A stretch of 7,792 bases of DNA from Candidatus Altarchaeales archaeon A3. Its GTDB lineage: Archaea > Altiarchaeota > Altiarchaeia > Altiarchaeales > Altiarchaeaceae. The notes beneath the pieces are model-generated. The model was not told the DNA's origin. It did not search any database and saw only the letters and a program-made list of their open reading frames with translations. Below are positions 1 to 5,076 of the stretch, piece by piece; positions within the stretch are counted from its first letter, which is position 1, and the number at the start of each line of letters is the position of its first letter. A program made the translations under genes and the position numbers. The stretch is from assembly GCA_002083985.1 (NCBI GenBank), contig MTER01000087.1:1-7792 (forward strand), written 5' to 3'.

Positions 1-81
1 TACGGTATTTGAAACGCCTTTGTCTTTTTGAATATCTTTGATTTTTCCTTCAATTTTTAGGCGAGATAGATTAGCATTCAT
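1..81 (-). CDS. Partial unidentified protein, N-terminal 27 residues
   Basis: An ATG at 81-79 opens a frame that stays clear to the window edge, giving 27 residues that begin MNANLSRLKIEGKIKDIQ. An in-frame TAG lies 12-15 bases upstream (96-94), so this ATG is the only reasonable start in the window. The stretch is rich in Lys, Ile and Asp, with an alternating pattern that could be a beta strand. An OB-fold start is conceivable but cannot be shown from so little. No ribosome-binding motif is seen. It lies on the same strand as the broken desulfoferrodoxin, 121 bases downstream of it. Function unknown; the reading frame itself is only moderately certain. Confidence 0.45.
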   Translation of the reverse strand, partial: MNANLSRLKIEGKIKDIQKDKGVSNTV

Positions 82-101
82 TTTTTTGTTCTGCTAAAAT
101 T

Positions 102-130
102 AATTGCTGCAACAAAACCAATTGCTGCAA
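102..130. repeat. Short direct repeat AATTGCTGCAA x2
   Basis: AATTGCTGCAA occurs at 102-112 and again at 120-130, an 18-bp period, in the spacer between the desulfoferrodoxin pseudogene and the partial gene at the left edge. The same spacer has a 7-bp tandem duplication, ACGACTT at 198-204 and 205-211, that overlaps the pseudogene's stop codon. The rest of 82-202 holds no recognisable gene; a 30-codon minus-strand frame around 109-195 is too short to call. Confidence 0.5.
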
Positions 131-202
131 AATTTATCTTCTGGCATTTTGGCTTTAGATGCGGTCAGATACATTTCGGCAATCGTCTGACATTTCTACG
201 AC

Positions 203-568
203 TTACGACTTCCACAAACTATAAATATTACAATATATTCTTGCTGCAATGTCCTTTGCTTTTATCTCAAAGTACGCTTCGGGTTTGTCTGTAGGAGTTA
301 AATTTTTCCTATAAATATTTCCATCTGCAATAACTTCAATGGGGTGTTTTTCCTCCATAGGATGCGGAACCGAGCCAACCTTAACTTTTATTCCAGTTTC
401 TGTTTTTTCAATAACTGGCCCATGTTTCTCTTTACCACCCTATTCTGTTTTTTCTTTAAGTAATTCTATAGGTTGCCCGCAGCAAACTAACTTTCTTGTT
501 CAGACATACAAAATTTCAACAATATTTCCGCAAATGTTGCATTTATAGATTTGTTTTTGTTCTGTCAT
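203..568 (-). pseudogene. dfx: Desulfoferrodoxin (superoxide reductase), broken by two stop codons
   Basis: The minus-strand frame from the ATG at 568-566 to TAA at 205-203 matches desulfoferrodoxin end to end: an N-terminal YKCNICGNIVEIL segment, then [29 protein letters not shown] and a C-terminal [10 protein letters not shown]. The intact enzyme reduces superoxide to peroxide in the cytoplasm of anaerobes. All four centre I Cys (codons 10, 13, 29, 30) and centre II ligands His49, His69, His75 and Cys113 remain. The frame is interrupted by TGA at codon 23 (502-500) and TAG at codon 43 (442-440). Compared with the family, three residues are missing after His75, and the last iron ligand His (C-N-L-H motif) is Tyr116. 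No frameshift is present, so decay looks recent. Two different stop codons plus a lost ligand argue against recoding. The family assignment rests on recalled sequence. Confidence 0.9.
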
Positions 569-574
569 TTTATT

Positions 575-592
575 TAATTTTAATTAAAATTA
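575..592. repeat. 18-bp perfect A/T palindrome
   Basis: TAATTTTAATTAAAATTA reads identically on both strands. It lies between the stop of the membrane protein gene (602) and the start of the desulfoferrodoxin pseudogene (568). It could be an operator or part of the pseudogene's old promoter, but in such AT-rich DNA chance is a serious alternative. Confidence 0.35.
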
Positions 593-601
593 TTTTTACT
601 T

Positions 602-1201
602 TTAAATTTTTAATATATTTTTAAAATATTGCCAATGCCATAATATATGAAATATTGAGATTACAACCATTATGATCCCGGCCTCAACATGCCAAAATAA
701 AATGTCGAAAGGAAGTGAAATCACTATGCCAAAATCAATTTTTATCATTAAAAGAACGCCTAATAATCCGGAAATAAAAAAGGTGATAAGTAATAACACA
801 TTCCATATCTTTCTATGAGTTGCAATACTGATGGCATTCTTTTTTGACAGAACATAACTTATAAGATATAAAATAATCAAAAGCAAGGAAACCTGTAAAA
901 GATGATAAGTTTCTTTAGCAGCAGGTCTTTCAGCAGATTTTTCAGTTATCTCTGTCACATCTGATTTTGCAGACGCACCTACTTTATTTGTTAGATTATT
1001 TGTTACATTATTTATCCTATTTTCTGGCGCGGGCTGAGAGTAATCACATATTCCATCATTATCTGCATCAATATATTTGTTACAATCTCCAGGATATGTA
1101 CAATTAACAACTTCGCCAAAAGGACAATTATCCCATGCAAAAACTGTCACAAGCGGCAAAATCAATAGTAGTAAAGCAAAGATTATTTTTTTTGTTTCCA
1201 T
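602..1201 (-). CDS. Secreted-domain plus DUF4405-like membrane protein, possible b-haem carrier
   Basis: 199 residues. An N-terminal signal or anchor helix (about 5-22) is followed by an extracytoplasmic segment with four Cys (26, 34, 40, 52) and a calcium-loop-like DADNDGICD at 45-53, in the arrangement CPFG...C-TYPGDC-KYIDADNDGICDYSQ. A polar Asn/Thr/Lys/Glu linker (60-97) leads to three predicted membrane helices at about 101-119, 131-153 and 165-190. The last helix carries His171, His185 and His189 in a HVEAG...FHILWHW pattern. That is how DUF4405 / cytochrome b-type four-helix proteins place haem ligands. The Cys-rich YPGxC...DxDxDGICD module fused to such helices recurs in anaerobes; its cofactor is not known to me. 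It lies 46 bp after rubrerythrin, suggesting co-transcription. An electron-transfer role at the membrane is inference. Confidence 0.75.
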   Translation of the reverse strand: METKKIIFALLLLILPLVTVFAWDNCPFGEVVNCTYPGDCNKYIDADNDGICDYSQPAPENRINNVTNNLTNKVGASAKSDVTEITEKSAERPAAKETYHLLQVSLLLIILYLISYVLSKKNAISIATHRKIWNVLLLITFFISGLLGVLLMIKIDFGIVISLPFDILFWHVEAGIIMVVISIFHILWHWQYFKNILKI

Positions 1202-1247
1202 ATACTTTAATTATCACTAAAATTTTATTCCATGCGTTTAATATTCT

Positions 1248-1832
1248 TCAGTATTCCTCGCACTTAATCTGATAAAAACTTTTTTCATGGTCGCATGACG
1301 GACACTTTTCAGGAGGTTCTGTTCCGAAATGAACATATCCGCATTCGCGGCAAACCCACCAGATCTTATTTTCTTTCTTAAAAATTGTTCCCAATTCCAT
1401 TTCTTTCAAAATTTTTTTAAATCTTTCTTCATGGTGTTTTTCTGCTACCGCAATCGCCCTTATTCGTTTTGCAATTTCTAAAAAGCCCTCTTTTTCTGCA
1501 ATGTCGGCAAATTCAGGATACATTCTTGTATGCTCAAAATTTTCACCTGCAATTGCTGCCTTTAAATTTTCTATTGTATTACCAAGCGTTGTCGGAACAT
1601 CTGCTTCAACTTTGATGACATCCAAATTTTTATCGCTCTTCTTTTTCAACTCGTTAATCATCTTAAACAGCCAGCCTGCATGCTCTTTTTCATTTTCCGC
1701 CGTAATAAGAAAAATTTCAGAAATTTGTTCGAACCCTTCTTTTCTGGCAATTTTAGAATATATTGTGTATCTGTTCCTTGCCTGACTTTCTCCGGCAAAT
1801 GCCGCTGACAAATTTTTTATTGTGTTTTCCAT
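1248..1832 (-). CDS. rbr: Rubrerythrin
   Basis: 194 residues, the usual length. An N-terminal ferritin-like four-helix domain (1-145) carries the di-iron ligands Glu15, Glu48, His51, Glu97, Glu100, Glu131 and His134 in the motifs [31 protein letters not shown] and [11 protein letters not shown]-terminal rubredoxin domain (157-194) has C161-x2-C164 and C177-x2-C180. The family reduces hydrogen peroxide to water in the cytoplasm, with electrons from rubredoxin, ferredoxin or NAD(P)H. All ligand residues are present, so the enzyme should be active. The start at 1832 is fixed by the conserved N-terminus and a TATA-like box about 40 bp upstream. It heads a likely two- to three-gene unit with the membrane protein 46 bp downstream and the broken desulfoferrodoxin beyond. 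Confidence 0.96.
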   Translation of the reverse strand: MENTIKNLSAAFAGESQARNRYTIYSKIARKEGFEQISEIFLITAENEKEHAGWLFKMINELKKKSDKNLDVIKVEADVPTTLGNTIENLKAAIAGENFEHTRMYPEFADIAEKEGFLEIAKRIRAIAVAEKHHEERFKKILKEMELGTIFKKENKIWWVCRECGYVHFGTEPPEKCPSCDHEKSFYQIKCEEY

Positions 1833-1868
1833 TTTCGCATTGTTTTAAATTTTATTATAAATTAGAAA

Positions 1869-1880
1869 TATATTTTTAAA
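1869..1880 (-). promoter_or_regulatory. Archaeal-type TATA box before rubrerythrin
   Basis: The minus strand reads TTTAAAAATATA, a good archaeal TATA element, 37-48 bases before the rubrerythrin ATG. Transcription would start about 25 bases downstream, near 1845, leaving a leader of roughly a dozen bases. That fits the absence of a Shine-Dalgarno motif. It suggests rubrerythrin has its own promoter even though all neighbours are co-directional. Confidence 0.5.
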
Positions 1881-1913
1881 TTAATACTCTTATATTAAAT
1901 TAAACAAAATACC

Positions 1914-2657
1914 TTATTTTCTTACTATTGGACACGCATTTAAATTAAAAGGATTTGTTCTCATGTAAAGTGAGAATATGTACGGATATTCTTTTTTTAA
2001 ATTTTCCATATAATCAATCCATTGATGAGCTAGCAAAACATACGCTCTTTCAATATCTTTAGCAAGATGTTCATAGTCAGATTCAGGTAAATTTTTAAAG
2101 CCATTACGGTAGTTTAATTCCTGCGTCAGATGATAAACAGCGTGAATCATATCTGTAAAATTTTCATGCTCCATTACAAACGGACTTTCAAGAAGCCTGA
2201 CTAAAAAATCCCTTTTTTGAGAGAGAAAATTATTTAAGTGTTCAAAATCAATTTTTTTATAGTCAATTTTGTAATCATAGCTTTTAATTTTTTTGCGGAC
2301 TTCAATAAAATTTTGAGTATTCCAGTCATCATAAACGGCAAGATCGCTTTGAATTCTGTTTGATTCCACATTTGCACAGGAAATTTTACTTAACATATCA
2401 TTTCCGACCTCACTGAAAAATGCTCCAATCAGTGAGTTCATTTTTTTTATTTTGGTATGTTTTTCTCTTTTATCCAGCAATGCGTGTATAATAAGTGTTA
2501 CTAACAGAACCTCAATAAAAACAAATGCAATGTCGCTAAGCATAAAAATTTCTATGTGATGCAAGTCCCTAAATATCAAATAGTGCAGGAAATAAACTGA
2601 TGCTGATAAAACCACCAACAATATTCCAAATTTAACTTTCCATGTTAAATACTTCAT
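1914..2657 (-). CDS. Membrane protein with two N-terminal helices and a helical cytoplasmic domain
   Basis: 247 residues, function not recognised. Two hydrophobic helices at about 10-29 (FGILLVVLSASVYFLHYLIF) and 37-61 are joined by a short HHIE-containing loop. A charged segment (KREKHTKIKKM) follows, then about 180 residues of mostly helical soluble domain. The tail, LKKEYPYIFSLYMRTNPF, resembles a conserved C-terminus I associate with hypothetical two-helix proteins in anaerobic archaea and bacteria, but I cannot name the family. No catalytic motif is evident. The gene sits 81 bp before rubrerythrin in the redox cluster. A mobile element with its target-site duplication begins only 7 bp upstream of the start codon, so the original promoter has been pushed at least 146 bp away. 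Expression may now depend on sequence inside the element. Confidence 0.8.
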   Translation of the reverse strand: MKYLTWKVKFGILLVVLSASVYFLHYLIFRDLHHIEIFMLSDIAFVFIEVLLVTLIIHALLDKREKHTKIKKMNSLIGAFFSEVGNDMLSKISCANVESNRIQSDLAVYDDWNTQNFIEVRKKIKSYDYKIDYKKIDFEHLNNFLSQKRDFLVRLLESPFVMEHENFTDMIHAVYHLTQELNYRNGFKNLPESDYEHLAKDIERAYVLLAHQWIDYMENLKKEYPYIFSLYMRTNPFNLNACPIVRK

Positions 2658-2663
2658 TTTAAA

Positions 2664-2817
2664 TTTTTTCAGTATCCTCTCAAAATTTCAGGGTATTTTA
2701 AAAACTTCAAGTTTTTAAAAGATACGAGCAACAGCGAGTGTAAAATATAAAAATTTAGTATTAAAATAGAACAATATAATTTAATTACCCTGTTTTATTG
2801 AGAGGATACTTTTTTCA
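2664..2817. mobile_element. MITE-like element (2672-2809) with perfect 8-bp duplication
   Basis: A 138-bp element bounded by inverted repeats: GTATCCTCTCAA at 2672-2683 and its complement TTGAGAGGATAC at 2798-2809. The match continues inward to GGGTA / TACCC (2691-2695, 2786-2790) with a few mismatches. TTTTTTCA flanks it directly at 2664-2671 and 2810-2817, a perfect 8-bp target-site duplication. Inside is a perfect 12-bp-arm palindrome, TTTTAAAAACTT-C-AAGTTTTTAAAA (2696-2720). There is no coding capacity, so it would need a transposase from elsewhere. It sits 14 bp upstream of the membrane protein start codon. Confidence 0.85.
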
Positions 2818-2879
2818 TTTTAAAAATTTATTTTTTTATATTATCTTTTAAATTTTTTCTTTATTTTTTATATTAGAGT

Positions 2880-3209
2880 TGTTGCGAAATATGGCATTGT
2901 TAAAAAAGTATAGATAAATTGTTATTCCCCAGTAATTTTACCTTTTTGGCAGGTTTCCATTTTAAAAGGTTTTAAATATTAAGATTAGCACAAAATATAA
3001 AAATCTATACTAAATTAACAATACCCGAAATAGTTCATATGCCCTATTTTATACCATAACAATAGATAAACCCTCTAAAAAATTGTTTTTTATGCAGGAA
3101 AATATGATGGAAAAAATTTGAAATTATTATGAATATATTGTCACCTCGCTTCGCTCGGAGATTTTAAATAAATTTAAAATAACAATAGATTGAAAGTTAT
3201 TTCGCAACA
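2880..3209. mobile_element. Outer inverted-repeat element, interrupted by a second element
   Basis: TGTTGCGAAATA at 2880-2891 is mirrored by TATTTCGCAACA at 3198-3209. When the nested insert (2893-3025 and one duplication) is removed, the left arm continues as GTTCAT, resembling ACTTTCAAT on the right, so the original element was about 189 bp. It contains a 12-bp direct repeat, ATAACAATAGAT, at 3056-3067 and 3179-3190. No target-site duplication is visible at its own ends and there is no coding frame. It ends 3 bp from the stop codon of the zinc-ribbon gene. Confidence 0.6.
2885..3033. mobile_element. Nested MITE-like element (2893-3025)
   Basis: A 133-bp element with 23-bp inverted repeats, at 2893-2915 (starting GGCATTGTTAAAAAAG) and 3003-3025 (complement starting GGTATTGTTAATTTAG). 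The arms differ at four positions. It is flanked by CGAAATAT (2885-2892) and CGAAATAG (3026-3033), a 7-of-8 target-site duplication that lies within the left arm of the outer element, showing it arrived later. Non-coding. Its ends differ from those of the GTA...TCTCAATAA elements elsewhere in the window, so it is a separate family. Confidence 0.7.
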
Positions 3210-3212
3210 TGT

Positions 3213-3452
3213 CTATTTGTTATTTTTCTTATACTCTTCATACCTTTCCTCACCGACACATTCTTTTGCATATTTGCACCATTCTATGCACAACGATGCT
3301 TCTTCTTTAAATGCTTCTTTTTTGCAATTCTGACATTTTGCCTTAAACTCATCACTCCAAATTTCAATCTCATTTCCGCAAGTCGGACATTTTACATATT
3401 CTATCGTTGGCTGCAAAACAAATTGTCTTCCGAGACATTTAAAATCTTCCAT
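3213..3452 (-). CDS. Small Cys-rich zinc-ribbon protein
   Basis: 79 residues with eight Cys. A C22-x2-C25 / C40-x2-C43 pair (KCPTCGNEIEIW... KCQNCKK) is a zinc-ribbon-like knuckle. It is followed by C55, C59 and C65 in SLCIEWCKYAKECVGEE, and Cys6 near the N-terminus. Small proteins of this design are often annotated as hypothetical or phosphohydrolase and tend to sit beside ferredoxin and Hcp genes (my recollection). The catalytic assignment is not supported by any motif here. The SLCIEWCKYAKEC tail could hold a second metal or an iron-sulfur cluster. It is the last gene of the hcp-linked run, 46 bp after the ferredoxin-domain protein, and a GGGAGAT motif lies about 19 bases before its ATG. 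Role unknown; a redox or metal-sensing helper is inference. Confidence 0.8.
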   Translation of the reverse strand: MEDFKCLGRQFVLQPTIEYVKCPTCGNEIEIWSDEFKAKCQNCKKEAFKEEASLCIEWCKYAKECVGEERYEEYKKNNK

Positions 3453-3498
3453 TTTTATCTCATTTTAATATCTCCCAATTGTTTGTAGTTTGTTTCTA

Positions 3499-4344
3499 CT
3501 ACTTCTTAATATTTCCATTTATTTCAACAACAGCTTTCTTTAAACTAATTCTCTTGCCAGATTCATTTAATGCATTTTCAACTATTTTATATAAACTATA
3601 ACAGCATGGAACTTCCATTATTGCAACTGTAATTGTGTTAAGATCATTCATTTCAATTATTGCCTTAATTTTTTCTTTGTAATTTTCTATGTTATCTAAT
3701 TTCGGGCATCCGATAGCAAGTGATTTTCCTTTAAGCAAATTACTGTGAAAATTTGGATTTGCAAAAGGCACACAATCCGCAGCTATTAGTAAATCAGAGT
3801 TCTTAAAAAAGGAAGCATTTGGCGGAAGTAAATTTAACTGAACCGGCCACTGCGAAAGTTCCGATTCTTGTTCTATTAATGCTACCCCGTGTTTTTCAAC
3901 AGGATTTTTTATGATGTTTTTTACCTCGGCACCGGGACAACCATGTCGTTCCAACAAGTGAATATTCTCTTTATGCTCAGACTCTTTCCCAAGAGGATTT
4001 TCCATGTCTTTTTCTTTTAAAAATTCTATCGCTTCATTGAGATACTCTACCTCATTATGTTTTTTAAGATGTTCTAAGTGTGCTTTTATCACATTTTTTC
4101 CTTGCCATACAACATTTTCCATAACCTTTCTTTCATCATAAGGTTCTGCTTCTCTTTCTTCAATAGTAATTGCACCTTTCGGACAATGACCAATACATGC
4201 TCCAAGTCCGTCACAGAGTAGATCACTGATTAGTCGTACCTTTCCGTCTATAATCTGCAATGCACCTTCGGAGCAGTTTGGAATACATAAACCGCAGCCG
4301 TTGCATTTTTCCTCATCAATTTTTATTACATTTCTCGTTACCAT
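3499..4344 (-). CDS. Ferredoxin-domain redox protein of the Hcp neighbourhood
   Basis: 281 residues. The N-terminal ferredoxin domain (5-62) has a full first motif, C14-x2-C17-x2-C20-x3-C24. The second motif, CDGLGACIGHCP, has only Cys44, Cys50 and Cys54, with Leu where the second Cys normally sits. A charged helical linker (65-130) precedes a C-terminal domain with Cys136 (HGCPG), SQWPVQLNLLPPNA, Cys191 (AADCVPF), Cys213 (IGCPKLD) and a vicinal Cys247-Cys248 (MEVPCC). I recognise this as a '4Fe-4S binding protein' family common beside hcp in anaerobes; its reaction is not established to my knowledge. The ATG at 4344 lies inside the preceding ferredoxin gene, a 29-bp overlap, so translation is probably coupled. 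It could pass electrons to Hcp (inference). Confidence 0.85.
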   Translation of the reverse strand: MVTRNVIKIDEEKCNGCGLCIPNCSEGALQIIDGKVRLISDLLCDGLGACIGHCPKGAITIEEREAEPYDERKVMENVVWQGKNVIKAHLEHLKKHNEVEYLNEAIEFLKEKDMENPLGKESEHKENIHLLERHGCPGAEVKNIIKNPVEKHGVALIEQESELSQWPVQLNLLPPNASFFKNSDLLIAADCVPFANPNFHSNLLKGKSLAIGCPKLDNIENYKEKIKAIIEMNDLNTITVAIMEVPCCYSLYKIVENALNESGKRISLKKAVVEINGNIKK

Positions 4345-4543
4345 TTTTAATCAAATTTATTGCTTTTTTCGGACATTTTGATAAACATGTTGTACATATA
4401 TTACAGTAACTTGCATCCTGAACAACACACATATTTTTATTCCCAACCTTTTCTATTTTAAATATCCTCGGACCTTTATGACACACATCTATACATATTC
4501 CGCAACCATCACATTTTTCATGGTCTATCACTATTTGTATCAT
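4316..4543 (-). CDS. Two-cluster [4Fe-4S] ferredoxin
   Basis: 75 residues with two cluster motifs: C11-x2-C14-x2-C17-x3-C21 and C47-x2-C50-x2-C53-x3-C57-P. The first motif ends in Cys-His-Lys-Gly-Pro rather than the usual Cys-Pro. An insert of about 20 residues separates the motifs (FKIEKVGNKNMCVVQDASY), and Cys39 and Cys72 lie outside the motifs. Small cytoplasmic ferredoxins of this kind carry single electrons. Its start is 16 bp after the NrdD-like gene and its 3' end overlaps the next gene by 29 bp, so the three are very likely one transcript. It is a candidate electron donor for Hcp or rubrerythrin; the partner is inferred from position only. Confidence 0.92.
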   Translation of the reverse strand: MIQIVIDHEKCDGCGICIDVCHKGPRIFKIEKVGNKNMCVVQDASYCNICTTCLSKCPKKAINLIKNGNEKCNKN

Positions 4544-4559
4544 CTGTATTGTAGTATTT

Positions 4560-4832
4560 TTATTTTACAAGTAAACTATATCTTTTTCTGTCTTTCAATT
4601 CCCTGATTTTTCCTTCGTTCCATCCCGCAATGTTCTGATAATATCCCGTAATTCTTGAATAATGTTCTAATGCTTTACCTCCATGAGGAAGCGTTTTTTC
4701 GTATGTTTTAGCACATTCCATTGAACAAACAACATCTCCTTTATCTGTTGGCTTTAAATTTTTATCGACACTTGCCTGAAAATACTCTCCATTTATTTCC
4801 TTTCTACATACCTCACATTTTTTATTTTCCAT
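4560..4832 (-). CDS. Stand-alone NrdD C-terminal-like (glycyl-radical-domain-like) protein
   Basis: 90 residues. The C-terminal half, HYSRITGYYQNIAGWNEGK followed by ELKDRKRY, matches the C-terminus of anaerobic ribonucleotide reductase NrdD, where the Gly of the R-x-x-G-Y motif carries the radical; here it is Gly63. The N-terminal half has C6-x2-C9 and C36-x3-C40, like the Cys that bind zinc just before that Gly in NrdD. The roughly 500-residue catalytic barrel is absent, so it cannot be a reductase itself. Database entries for such small proteins often inherit the full enzyme's name. It may be a zinc-ribbon protein of unrelated job, or a spare radical domain like GrcA/YfiD for pyruvate formate-lyase (inference). 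It is the first gene after hcp; a mobile element starts 10 bp before its ATG once the duplication is counted. Confidence 0.78.
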   Translation of the reverse strand: MENKKCEVCRKEINGEYFQASVDKNLKPTDKGDVVCSMECAKTYEKTLPHGGKALEHYSRITGYYQNIAGWNEGKIRELKDRKRYSLLVK

Positions 4833-4841
4833 TTTTATTTG

Positions 4842-4980
4842 GTTTATTTGTAACTTCTCAATAACTTGTGGGAAGATGATAAAATCTATAATTTGTTTTG
4901 CATTTTTTGTATTTGTTTTTTATAAAACAAGCAGTTACAAAATTTATTTACTCCAACTTATTGAGAAATTACTTTTATTT
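4842..4980. mobile_element. MITE-like element (4850-4972), same end type as 2672-2809
   Basis: A 123-bp element with ends GTAACTTCTCAATAACTTG (4850-4868) and, on the complement from 4972, GTAATTTCTCAATAAGTTG. These ends share the pattern GTA-n-C/T-n-TCTCAATAA with the element at 2672-2809. Flanks GTTTATTT (4842-4849) and TTTTATTT (4973-4980) form a 7-of-8 target-site duplication. An internal hairpin has 7-bp arms, TTGTTTT / AAAACAA (4913-4919, 4924-4930). The minus-strand sequence TTTTATAAAA over this hairpin could act as a TATA box for the NrdD-like gene. Non-coding. Confidence 0.8.
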
Positions 4981-4997
4981 CTATTTATAGTTTTATC

Positions 4998-5068
4998 AGG
5001 ACTTACGCAAAACATACATAAATTCTTGGATTTTTAAGTTCTTTTACAAGGTGAAATGCGTAAGTCCT
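4998..5068. mobile_element. 71-bp inverted-repeat element with AGGACTTACGCA ends
   Basis: AGGACTTACGCA at 4998-5009 is perfectly mirrored by TGCGTAAGTCCT at 5057-5068. Flanks GTTTTATC (4990-4997) and ATTTTATT (5069-5076) agree at 6 of 8 positions, compatible with an old target-site duplication. It is packed between two other elements. Ends of this type occur on some insertion sequences, but I do not assign a family. With a 47-base loop it does not look like a terminator. Confidence 0.65.
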
Positions 5069-5076
5069 ATTTTATT

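Noticed and set aside
164..191. GTCAGA...TCTGAC inverted repeat
   Set aside because: Only 6 bp arms with a 16-base loop; no flanking duplication or link to a start codon.
440..502. Stop-codon readthrough (Sec at TGA, Pyl at TAG) in desulfoferrodoxin
   Set aside because: Two different stop codons, neither at a catalytic position, together with a lost iron ligand and a three-residue deletion, fit decay better than recoding; no Sec insertion structure was recognised.
339..548. Plus-strand 69-codon open frame
   Set aside because: Antisense to the desulfoferrodoxin pseudogene, whose family match is unmistakable; the plus-strand translation shows no family signal.
2696..2720. Perfect 25-bp palindrome as a transcription terminator
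   Set aside because: It lies inside a mobile element with its own ends and duplication, and the arms are A/T only; similar hairpins occur in the other elements, so it is better explained as part of them.
3142..3160. GC-rich patch CTCGCTTCGCTCGG as a structured RNA
   Set aside because: It does not fold into a convincing stem and has no tRNA- or rRNA-like context.
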